Shown here one piece after another: positions 25,062-32,122 of a stretch of DNA of 64,000 bases. Below the pieces are notes generated by a model. That model made no database searches. It worked only from the letters and a program-made list of their open reading frames with translations, and was not told the origin of the DNA. The first letter of the stretch is position 1. Every line of letters starts with the position of its first letter. The translations under genes were made by a program, and so were the position numbers. This DNA is from Pseudomonas sp. P5_109 (GTDB taxonomy: Bacteria > Pseudomonadota > Gammaproteobacteria > Pseudomonadales > Pseudomonadaceae), in assembly GCF_034009455.1 (NCBI RefSeq), contig NZ_CP125380.1, forward strand, positions 3,361,501 through 3,425,500. The letters are read 5' to 3'.

Positions 25062-25073
25062 GGGCGAGTCCAT
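25062..25073 (+). promoter_or_regulatory. Third copy of the terminal repeat overlapping the transposase start
   Basis: GGGCGAGTCCAT is identical to the right subterminal repeat and inverted to the left one (24997-25008). Its last two bases are the first two of the transposase ATG. In RNA entering from outside, the left repeat could pair with it across a 53-nt loop and mask the ribosome-binding region. Confidence 0.6.
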
Positions 25074-26175
25074 GAAAAATCATAGTTCGTTTGATCAATC
25101 CGTGTCTTCTTCCGATTTGTCGGCCTGCACAACCTTGGCGGTCGACTTGGCCAAACAGGTCTTTCAGGTCGCCGGTGAAGATATCCTCGGCCAGGTGCGC
25201 TACGAGCAGCGGATCAAGTCGCGCGAGGCGTTTTATGATTTTCTCCGACAGTTGCCGGCGCATGTCGTGGTTTTGATGGAGACCGGTCCGGGTGCCCAGG
25301 CCTGGGCCCGGCAGCTGCAAGAGCAAGGTAATCCGGTGCGGATTCTTCCAGCCGGTTTGGTGGCCACACATCGCAGCGGGCCTAAAAATGATCGCAACGA
25401 TGCGCTGGCGATTCTGCGGGCCAATCGCGATGAAAAAATCTGCGCAGTACCGGTCAAAAGCGTTGCGGCGCTGGCAATGCAGGCGTTGCATCGTGCCCGC
25501 CAGGGCTATGTGCGTCGACGCACGGCCCTCAGTAATCAGATGCGCGGCCTGCTGCTTGAGCACGGCGTAGCCTTGGCACAGGGCGATGTTGCGATCAGCC
25601 AGAAAATCCCGCGGGTGCTGGAAGATGCCACCCAGCCGGTGCCGGGCCTGCTGCGTGAGCTGATCGACGAACTGTTGGCCGAGTGGCGCCATTTGGGCGA
25701 GCGCATCAGCGTACTGACGGGACGCCTGGAAGTGGCCGCCAACGCTGACATGACGGCGAAGCGGCTAATGACTGTGCGCGGCATCGGCCCGGTCACTGCC
25801 ACGGCACTGGTGGCCAAGGAAACCAAGCCTGAGCGATTTCCCAATGCCCGCAAGTTTGCCGCGTACTTTGGCATGGTGCCTGACCAGCACAGCAGCGGGG
25901 AGACGGTCCGGTTGGGGGGCATGACCAAGCGAGGTGATGCTTATTTACGCAGCCTGATGATCCAGGGAGCCCATGCGGTGCTGCAACAACTACGACCTGA
26001 TTCCCAGCAACCCGATGACCGCCGCTTGTTGCACTGGATGAGCCGGTTGGGCCGTAAGGAGGCTGCGATCAGGCTAGCCAACCGCAACCTGCGAATCGTC
26101 TGGGTGCTTCTACAGAATGACCAGACTTATCGTCGCCACGCGGGTGATGGCCAGCCAGCGACGATGGGCCACTGA
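25072..26175 (+). CDS. IS110/IS1111-family DEDD transposase (recombinase)
   Basis: 367 residues, normal for the family. The N-terminal RuvC-like DEDD domain shows Asp25 (TLAVDLAKQVF), Glu70 (VVLMETGPG) and Asp107/Asp110 (GPKNDRNDALAI). A coiled-coil-like middle is followed by the C-terminal Transposase_20 domain with LMTVRGIGPVTATALVA and the Ser region PDQHSSGETVRLGGMTKRG that holds the catalytic serine. The start ATG overlaps a third copy of the terminal repeat (25062-25073). The enzyme recombines element ends with a target chosen by a structured RNA. The gene is intact, so the element may be active. Confidence 0.95.
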   Translation: MKNHSSFDQSVSSSDLSACTTLAVDLAKQVFQVAGEDILGQVRYEQRIKSREAFYDFLRQLPAHVVVLMETGPGAQAWARQLQEQGNPVRILPAGLVATHRSGPKNDRNDALAILRANRDEKICAVPVKSVAALAMQALHRARQGYVRRRTALSNQMRGLLLEHGVALAQGDVAISQKIPRVLEDATQPVPGLLRELIDELLAEWRHLGERISVLTGRLEVAANADMTAKRLMTVRGIGPVTATALVAKETKPERFPNARKFAAYFGMVPDQHSSGETVRLGGMTKRGDAYLRSLMIQGAHAVLQQLRPDSQQPDDRRLLHWMSRLGRKEAAIRLANRNLRIVWVLLQNDQTYRRHAGDGQPATMGH

Positions 26176-26244
26176 GCGACAGAGTTCTGCCACCGAGGTA
26201 CTAACCGTCTGACCCTCTGCTGAAAAAAATTGACCCCAGGTAAG

Positions 26245-26400
26245 ACCGGCGTGGATTGATGCCTAAGCTCCTACTGGCCTTCGAGGCCTGACTGTAATCG
26301 GCATACCACGAGCTTTTCCAATTTTGGCCAGAAGCCGAAGACGGCTTCCACGAATAGGCCTAATACATAGATGCAACGGGGCAGCGGTTTTTCAAAAGCG
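26245..26400 (+). ncRNA. Bridge (seeker) RNA of the IS1111-type element
   Basis: Two loop-bearing hairpins follow the transposase. The first has an outer stem CGTGG/CCACG plus ATGCC/GGCAT (26250-26263 with 26300-26310) and an inner hairpin GGCCT-TCG-AGGCC (26276-26288). Its internal loop holds AGCTCCTAC (26266-26274), the exact complement of the REP head GTAGGAGCT, and ACTGTA (26291-26296), matching the target's left side plus core TA. The second has GGCC/GGCC enclosing GAAGCCG-AAGA-CGGCTTC. TCCAATT (26317-26323) complements the left end AATTGGA, and ATACATAG (26363-26370) equals the right junction. These are target and donor guides in the layout known for IS110/IS1111 RNAs. Transcript ends are not determined. 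Confidence 0.82.
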
Positions 26401-26426
26401 GGTAGACAGTGGGGGCGAGTCCATAC

Positions 26427-26805
26427 ATAGGAGCTGGCTTGCCAGCGATGGTCGTTAACGATGACGCGTATGAACTGGATAAACGCGGCGCACTTGCGTC
26501 CATCGCCAGCAAGCCGGCTCCTACAGTTTGGAGCTCACATCATTTCGACCAGGACGCGGTCCCCTGTAGGAGCTGGCTTGCCAGCGATGGTCGTTAACGA
26601 TAACGCGTACGAACCGGATAAACGCGGCGCACGTGAGTCCATCGCCAGCAAGCCGGCTCCTACAGTTTGGCGTCCAAATCATTTCGACCAGGACGCGGTC
26701 CCCTGTAGGAGCTGGCTTGCCAGCGATGGTCGTTAACGATGACGCGTATGAACTGGATAAGCGCGGCGCACGTGAGTCCATCGCCAGCAAGCCGGCTCCT
26801 ACAGT
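26427..26805 (+). repeat. REP array, nearly three 139-bp units right of the insertion sequence
   Basis: Unit heads lie at 26427 (ATAGGAGC, altered by the insertion), 26566 and 26705, 139 bp apart, in the same orientation as the array at 14508-15727. The last unit ends after GGCTCCTACAG. Linkers read CATTTCGACCAGGACGCGG, closest to the later units of the first array. Confidence 0.92.
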
Positions 26806-26972
26806 TTTCCGGGAATGCGTGAAGAACCTGTTTTTGCGTTGTGCATTACCTGAATGCCGAATTGGGGGTTAGCGTCTGGGGAGTCGCAGGCCAGGCCTGG
26901 AGAGGAGAAGGGCAGGTGAGACAGCGCTGAGATTGCTCCTGAACATTTGAGCCGGCTAATCGCGGTCTGGCG

Positions 26973-27314
26973 CTACAAACATTCCTGTGCGGTGCGCTCG
27001 AAGCCCGATGGCTTGAAGGTCGAGGCCAGCAATTGGCGCTCGTACAAATACACCTTGCCGCCATCCTGTGCCCTATGGGTTTGCAGCACCGTGTCTACGG
27101 CGATCTTGCTCGAAACAACCACCCGGTAACTGCGTTCGCGTGCGGTCACGACAGGGTTCATCTCCTGGTCCTTCAACTTGGGTACGAGGCAGTCGACATA
27201 CTGCTCGGGCGATTTGTCCGTTTGCAACGTTGAAGTCGGGTTGTTCGGGGATGAAGCGCAACCGGCCAGGAGCCAGGCAGCGAACATCACGACAGGAACA
27301 CAGGCAAGGCGCAT
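26973..27314 (-). CDS. Small lipoprotein
   Basis: 113 residues from the ATG at 27314. The signal ends in a lipobox, AAWLLAGC, followed by ASSPNNPTS, so it should be lipidated. The mature region contains two further Cys and a compact alpha/beta-looking stretch (SYRVVVSSKIAVDTVLQTH). Longer starts add an implausible hydrophilic leader. No family is recognised. It is followed on the same strand by nothing close and lies 56 bp downstream of the glycine-zipper gene, so the two could share a transcript. Confidence 0.65.
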   Translation of the reverse strand: MRLACVPVVMFAAWLLAGCASSPNNPTSTLQTDKSPEQYVDCLVPKLKDQEMNPVVTARERSYRVVVSSKIAVDTVLQTHRAQDGGKVYLYERQLLASTFKPSGFERTAQECL

Positions 27315-27370
27315 AGGTGGAGCCCTCAAGTTCGATTCGGTTTGATTCGTTGAGTCATGGTCGCCGCCGA

Positions 27371-27835
27371 TCAAGGCAAGACATCGTAACCACGTTGTTG
27401 CAGGCAACTGCTGTAGACAGAGTTGTTGGCGGTAACGCTTTGCTGACTCGCGGCAAGATTCTGCCGACGCGCCTGACGTTGCCTGGAAGCCCCCACGACG
27501 GCGCCGGCCGCCGCGGCACTGTGTGCCCGGTTCTGGCGATAGTCTTGTTTGGTATCGTCGTCGATCTGGTCATAGAGGTTTTCATGTTGGCGGCCGCGCA
27601 CTTCTGCCGCGGTCGCGCCGGCTACCGCGGCGGTTGCGGCGCCCTTTACCCGGCCGCCGGAAGGCACGGTGCCTTGGACCGGATGTTGCGCGTTGGCCTG
27701 GGATTGGCAGGCACTGGTGTCCTGCTGGATGGTCTGGGATGTCTGCCCCTTGAGGGGAACCACCGTCGCCGCCAGGGCGTTATTGCTCAGGAGCACTAAA
27801 CAGGCCGTTAAGGCATGGGCGAGTATTTTCATCAT
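27371..27835 (-). CDS. Exported glycine-zipper protein, paralogue of 15824-16279
   Basis: 154 residues with a signal peptide (ALTACLVLLSNNALAA) and a mature start TVVPLKGQTSQ. The glycine zipper is GRVKGAATAAVAGATAAEVRG, with DDDTKQDYRQNRAHSAAAAG after it and two Cys. It aligns end to end with the protein at 15824-16279, but the two genes face opposite directions and lie about 11.5 kb apart. No function can be assigned beyond an exported small-residue-rich protein; a second Met three bases later is an equal start. Confidence 0.78.
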   Translation of the reverse strand: MMKILAHALTACLVLLSNNALAATVVPLKGQTSQTIQQDTSACQSQANAQHPVQGTVPSGGRVKGAATAAVAGATAAEVRGRQHENLYDQIDDDTKQDYRQNRAHSAAAAGAVVGASRQRQARRQNLAASQQSVTANNSVYSSCLQQRGYDVLP

Positions 27836-27947
27836 TGAGTCTCACGTCAGGCGTCGGCACGGCTGACGGTTTGTCAGGGGGAAAACACGACGTGGCGCCA
27901 CTATGAAACCCCATGCCGGTCTGCTGGCGATGGGGTTTGCTTGAGCG

Positions 27948-28628
27948 TCAACGCTTGAGGAGGAGGGCCTGCATATCGTCTGTCATGCCTTTGAGTGCAA
28001 CCTTGAAGTCATTGGCAACAATCGGCTGTTCGGCATTTTCGAGTGTCTCGCCAAACACCTTGCGAACGATCTTCGCCACCGGCAAACCGGTTTTGGCGTC
28101 GATCAGGTTGGCTTCGATGTACATCTCGGCGGTCTGGTCACGATGGCCGGTGGCTGCTTGTGTTGCCCCGACAATTGCCCCGATTGGAACGGCCTCATAC
28201 CAGTGCATGCCTTCGTTGTTGGCACTGACGTGAGTGATCGCCGCCTGCAGGATCAGCGACCTTGAATCGGTCGGCGCCAGCTGCGGATAAGAAACGATCG
28301 CATAGCGACGGGCAAAGGCGTTCTTGACGCTGTCGCTGGCCATCAATTGCAAGTCTTTGAGCGTCTTCAGGCTGACGCGCGCGGTCGGCTGCGGCGCTGG
28401 ATACAGCTCCATCTGCCTGAACACCACGGTGGAATACGCGCGAGGATCGAACCCCGGTGATACCCAGCGCAATACCTTCTGTTCACTCGGGGTAGTTTGC
28501 TCCTCCAGGCCCTGGTAATTGCCCAGGAAGCCCGAGTATTGCTCTTGCTGCGCGACTTTCGAGACACAGCCGACCTGAAATACACAGCTCAAAGCAATAC
28601 CCACAATCCATTTATTCGACATGCCCAT
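27948..28628 (-). CDS. DUF3313-family lipoprotein
   Basis: About 226 residues from the ATG at 28628. A short signal ends in the lipobox CVFQVGC. The mature protein has YSGFLGNYQGLEE and the SPGFDPRAYSTVVF strand near its start, features of the DUF3313 envelope lipoproteins. A GMHWYEAVPIGAIVGATQAATG stretch looks like a small glycine-rich helix. The likely location is the outer-membrane inner leaflet. The function of the family is not established. A TTG at 28643 and an ATG at 28622 are alternative starts. Confidence 0.75.
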   Translation of the reverse strand: MGMSNKWIVGIALSCVFQVGCVSKVAQQEQYSGFLGNYQGLEEQTTPSEQKVLRWVSPGFDPRAYSTVVFRQMELYPAPQPTARVSLKTLKDLQLMASDSVKNAFARRYAIVSYPQLAPTDSRSLILQAAITHVSANNEGMHWYEAVPIGAIVGATQAATGHRDQTAEMYIEANLIDAKTGLPVAKIVRKVFGETLENAEQPIVANDFKVALKGMTDDMQALLLKR

Positions 28629-28913
28629 GTATTTGGTTCTCAAGTGATGAAGTTGTCATTCGGGTTCCGGCCTGGCTCCAGGCATTGGTCTGGGTGCCCC
28701 TGTATCCGGGCACTGTTACTCGCCGGTCGGGTACGCAAAGCAGGTGCTTGCACGCCGTTCAATGCGGGCCGAATGCTGCCCGTGGCAGCGGGATAATCCG
28801 AATCAATAACCCTCAAAAACTGTTAAACACATGGCCAGAAAGGATTGCACATGGATTACAGTTGCCTACGCTAACGCTTAGCAACCCGGTTGGGCGCCTA
28901 CAGGTGAGAGAGA

Positions 28914-29735
28914 ATGGATGTGAAAGAACGATGGATGGTTACCGCGTCGACAGTCGTCGTTGCGATGGGCGTTATCCCGGTGGCTCAGGCCGAAGATTCG
29001 GCCGAATTGGCGAAGAAAGCTCTCAACCCGGTCGCGGCGATGTACAGCCTGCCGGTGCAGTACAACTGGGACCAGAAGATGGGGCCGACCGGCGAGGGCA
29101 TGCACAGCGTGACCAATATCCAGCCCGTGCTGCCGTTTGTCTTGAACGAAGACTGGAACCTCATTTCGCGCACTATTCTGCCGATCATCGACCAGCACGG
29201 CCTGGCCCCCAATGGCGCGGCGGACAAATCCGGCACCGGCGATATCACCCAGAGTTTTTTCTTTTCGCCGACGAAGCCCACGGAAAGTGGCTGGATACTC
29301 GGTGCCGGCCCTGCGATCTTGATTCCGACCGGCAGTGACGAATTGCTCGGCAGTGAGCAATGGGGCCTCGGCCCGACGGCGGTGGCGTTGAAACAGTCGA
29401 ATGGCTGGACCCGAGGCATCCTGGCCAACCATATCTGGGGCCTGGACGACAGCCCGCCGGACGACAAGGAAAAGGTCAACCAGACCTTCCTGCAACCCTT
29501 CCTCTCTTACACCACCCATACGCTCACGACCTATGGGGTGAATACCGAGTCGACCTACAATTGGCAATCGCGCGAATGGTCGGTACCGATCAACCTGACG
29601 GTCACCCAGCTGTTGAAGATCGGCGGACAACCGCTGACGGTGCAGGCTGGCCCGCGCTACTGGCTCGACAGCCCGGACGACGGCCCGCAAGGGTGGGGCT
29701 TTCGCGCCGCGGTGACATTCCTGTTTCCGCGCTGA
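28914..29735 (+). CDS. Outer-membrane transporter-like protein (Phenol_MetA_deg family)
   Basis: 273 residues with a signal peptide (STVVVAMGVIPVAQAED). Beta-strand repeats follow, including NIQPVLPFVLNEDWNLISR, GTGDITQSFFFSP and GAGPAILIPTGSDE. The end is VTFLFPR, placing an aromatic near the C-terminus as in outer-membrane proteins. Proteins of this family are widespread in Pseudomonas and are often annotated as transporters without biochemical proof. RBS AGGTGAGAGAG precedes the ATG. No operon partner is evident; the next gene starts 72 bp later. Confidence 0.8.
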   Translation: MDVKERWMVTASTVVVAMGVIPVAQAEDSAELAKKALNPVAAMYSLPVQYNWDQKMGPTGEGMHSVTNIQPVLPFVLNEDWNLISRTILPIIDQHGLAPNGAADKSGTGDITQSFFFSPTKPTESGWILGAGPAILIPTGSDELLGSEQWGLGPTAVALKQSNGWTRGILANHIWGLDDSPPDDKEKVNQTFLQPFLSYTTHTLTTYGVNTESTYNWQSREWSVPINLTVTQLLKIGGQPLTVQAGPRYWLDSPDDGPQGWGFRAAVTFLFPR

Positions 29736-29807
29736 GGCACCGTTTCGTGATGCGACCGGCGTGGCGTTGATGAACATCCCGACGGCATGATTCAGAGGAG
29801 ACGCAAC

Positions 29808-30200
29808 ATGGACCGATTCACCGGTGGTTGCCTGTGCGGCAACGTGCGATTCATCGCATCGGGGCGCCCGTTCCGGGTTGGCGTTTGTCACTGTCTCGAC
29901 TGCCGCAAGCATCATGGGGCGCTGTTTCATGCATCCGCGATATTTCATCAGGATGCCGTGACGATCGAAGGCGAAACACATGACTACGCAGGGCGGCATT
30001 TCTGTCCGCGCTGCGGTTCATCGGTGTTCGCGCGCAGTGCAGACGAAATCGAGGTGAACCTCGGATCCCTCGATGCCCCGGACCAACTGACACCGACCTA
30101 CGAGAGCTGGGTCGTGCGTCGCGAGGCCTGGTTGCCGGTGTTTACGCTCACGCGACGCTACGAGCGCGATCGGGATTCCACGGGGCGTTTTGAGGGCTAG
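29808..30200 (+). CDS. GFA (CENP-V fold) domain protein
   Basis: 130 residues, the usual size. Zinc-ligand cysteines are in place: GGCLCGNVRF near the start, CHCLDCRKHHGALFH, and FCPRCGSSVFAR. These are the pattern of the glutathione-dependent formaldehyde-activating (Gfa)-like fold. The catalytic activity of most members, including glutathione-formaldehyde adduct formation, is doubtful. The ATG at 29808 follows GAGGAGACGCAAC. It is probably cytoplasmic and stands alone. Confidence 0.87.
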   Translation: MDRFTGGCLCGNVRFIASGRPFRVGVCHCLDCRKHHGALFHASAIFHQDAVTIEGETHDYAGRHFCPRCGSSVFARSADEIEVNLGSLDAPDQLTPTYESWVVRREAWLPVFTLTRRYERDRDSTGRFEG

Positions 30201-30239
30201 CGGGCACGCATTGCTGTACGCCAGGTCTTGAGCGGGCTG

Positions 30240-30638
30240 CTAGCGACGATAGTAGCGGTGATCGTCCTCGTAACGGTGTCGCATGGCCCGATCCTGGTGG
30301 CGCTCCCAATCACGACGGCGTTCGGCTTCCCGGCGGGCTTGCTCTCTACGCCACTGATCTCTATGCCAGTCGTCTCGGCGCCAATCGTCCCTGCGATAGT
30401 GCCAATGGCCGTCATGCCAGTACCGGTCATCATGGGCAAGCAACGGTCCTGGATGCTCGCCGGCGATACTGGACAGGGTCGGCCAAGGGTTGCCGGCAGC
30501 CTGGACCGGCGCCTGAACGGCTACGACTTCAGGGGCCAAGGCTGGGGTAGAGGTCATCATCTGTGTTGCCGATGCCGAGCCCACTGCAGCGAACGCGAAC
30601 AGGCCGAAGAGCACCATCCGTGGGTCATGGAATTTCAT
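30240..30638 (-). CDS. Exported Arg/His/Trp-rich repeat protein
   Basis: 132 residues with a signal peptide (MVLFGLFAFAAVGSASA). The C-terminal half is low-complexity and very basic, built from WRRDDWHRD and RREAERRRDWERH type repeats ending DDHRYYRR. Similar tails occur in small periplasmic proteins of gammaproteobacteria, but no function is assigned. The ATG at 30638 is chosen because the signal sequence begins there; an in-frame start 60 bp upstream adds only a hydrophilic leader. Confidence 0.6.
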   Translation of the reverse strand: MKFHDPRMVLFGLFAFAAVGSASATQMMTSTPALAPEVVAVQAPVQAAGNPWPTLSSIAGEHPGPLLAHDDRYWHDGHWHYRRDDWRRDDWHRDQWRREQARREAERRRDWERHQDRAMRHRYEDDHRYYRR

Positions 30639-30883
30639 GAACGAAGACAACCTCTGATTGACAATTGGACGTGTGGCCATCTGCCTGCGGGTACGCACTT
30701 ACCGAGCGGGTGTGGCTAAGCACATAGACCGATAAATAAGGAAAAGTTCTAGAGAGCCGCTGCTTAAATAGCCAACGAGGGCGGCCTTTATCGCGGGAAC
30801 TTCGAGGTGCTGGCCAGGTCAACAGGGCCCTGTATCGCAGATGCCGAGCAGTGCCGTCCGAGATCAGTCGAGTCCGTCCCCTG

Positions 30884-31315
30884 ATGCCAACCAAGAATTT
30901 TCTACCGGGTCTCCTCCTGGCGTACTGCGTCTTCGCGTCGCCATGTTCTATTGCCGCCGAGCGAAGAGCTCCCGCGCAAAGTAACAGCGCATCAACCACT
31001 CTGATCGAAACCGCCTCGCGGCAGTATGCGAATGGCCAGTTAGACCAGGCCGCTGCCACGCTGGAGCGTGCCCTGCATATTCAGCCGAACAATCCCGCGA
31101 CGCTGCATTACCTTGGTGTGTTGCGTCTTCAGCAGGGGCAGTACCAGCAGGCTGAAACGTTGGCGGCGCGCTCGAACATGCGGGTGGGTCGCAACGTCGA
31201 GTTACGCAACCGCAACTTCCAATTGATCCAGGCGGCGCGGCACGCCCAGGCTTCGAATACTCCACCTGAAGCCAAAGCGGGCCTGGTTGCGGTACAAAAG
31301 GGGCGGGATGACTGA
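30884..31315 (+). CDS. Exported TPR-repeat protein
   Basis: 143 residues: a signal peptide (LLLAYCVFASPCSIAAE) and then two tetratricopeptide-like units. The first reads ASRQYANGQLDQAAATLERALHIQPNNPATL and the second HYLGVLRLQQGQYQQAETLAARS; each is abbreviated here from a 34-residue pattern. TPR domains mediate protein contacts. The exact start is uncertain (ATG 30884 or GTG 30851) and neither has a strong RBS. A near-perfect inverted repeat at 31318-31339 just after the stop may end the transcript. Partner proteins are not known. Confidence 0.7.
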   Translation: MPTKNFLPGLLLAYCVFASPCSIAAERRAPAQSNSASTTLIETASRQYANGQLDQAAATLERALHIQPNNPATLHYLGVLRLQQGQYQQAETLAARSNMRVGRNVELRNRNFQLIQAARHAQASNTPPEAKAGLVAVQKGRDD

Positions 31316-31478
31316 TAACGGGCTCCGACCGGAGTCCGTCTGGTGCACGATTGATACTCCGGGCGTGCGGTTCTGTCTGTAAATTCAACCGGCCAAAAAC
31401 ACACCGGATTCCGATTCAAGGACCAGTGAGTTTTCGCCACAACACCGCGCACAAAGATCGATGCAGCGAATCTCGCCG

Positions 31479-31817
31479 CTACTCAAGCAACTGATCGATC
31501 AACACGGCGTTGGTGTAGATCAGGCTGCCGTCACTCGCTCGGTGCCCGACCAGATGGAACTGTCCGCGCGTGTGTTGCAGATAGACTCGCATCTGGCAGT
31601 CGGACAAGGGGGCATATCCCTCGGGCATGATCAAATCCATCGAGTCCATATCGACATCGACCATGGCTTCTGGCTCGTGGGTCTTTTGCAGGCGCTCTTC
31701 GGCTTCTTCCAGGCGGGCATGCAGAGGCCCGTCGACGTAGAAATGGACTTCCCCCATCGGGGTGGACTTTTGGGCACCGCTGGTTTTGCACCAGCCTTCG
31801 ATCGTCAGGGCACTCAT
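31479..31817 (-). CDS. Hypothetical protein
   Basis: 112 residues, start ATG at 31817 with GGGAGG upstream. No signal peptide or membrane helix is present. Mixed alpha/beta character with an acidic middle (EPEAMVDVDMDSMDLIMPEG) and a C-terminal beta stretch (QMRVYLQHTRGQFHLVGH). The coding quality (codon third-position GC, RBS) is good, so it is a real gene, but no family is recognised. It faces the TPR gene convergently. Confidence 0.6.
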   Translation of the reverse strand: MSALTIEGWCKTSGAQKSTPMGEVHFYVDGPLHARLEEAEERLQKTHEPEAMVDVDMDSMDLIMPEGYAPLSDCQMRVYLQHTRGQFHLVGHRASDGSLIYTNAVLIDQLLE

Positions 31818-32122
31818 GACGAAACCTCCCATGTGGATTGCTGGACTGTATAGCGATCGTCCCTGCTCAATGTCATCACCTACGTTTGACGACTGAACAA
31901 GGGCAGGGTTCGTTCTTTCAGGCCGAACTCAGCCGTCCGTCGTCAGAAATCAAGTATAGCTGGCAACCGGAACTCCCTTGCCAGCCTCACGCTACAAGCC
32001 GATGGCTCTATACTTCTTACTGACTTTATCGCCCGGACGGGTGGTATTTGCCTGCCCTGCTTGGACGTCAGCGGCGATGCTTTTGCATAACCAATGAACA
32101 ACAGGAATAGGATGAAGAGCAA

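Larger units (their letters stand above)
24990..26427 (+). mobile_element. IS110-family, IS1111-group insertion sequence inserted in a REP
   Basis: The element is 1438 bp long. Perfect 12-bp subterminal inverted repeats, ATGGACTCGCCC (24997-25008) and GGGCGAGTCCAT (26413-26424), lie 7 bp from the left end and 3 bp from the right end, the IS1111-group hallmark. The dinucleotide TA occurs at both junctions (24990-24991 and 26428-26429). Joining the flanks regenerates CCCTTGTAGGAGCTGGC, the intact REP head seen in neighbouring units. The element carries one DEDD transposase and a 3' non-coding segment of about 250 bp. No target duplication beyond TA is seen, as expected for this family. Confidence 0.93.

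Noticed and set aside
26409..26872. Short open frames around the second REP block
   Set aside because: Same repeat artefacts as in the first array.
31318..31339. Hairpin ACGGGCTCCG/CGGAGTCCGT as an intrinsic terminator
   Set aside because: The stem is good but no T-tract follows, so termination cannot be claimed.
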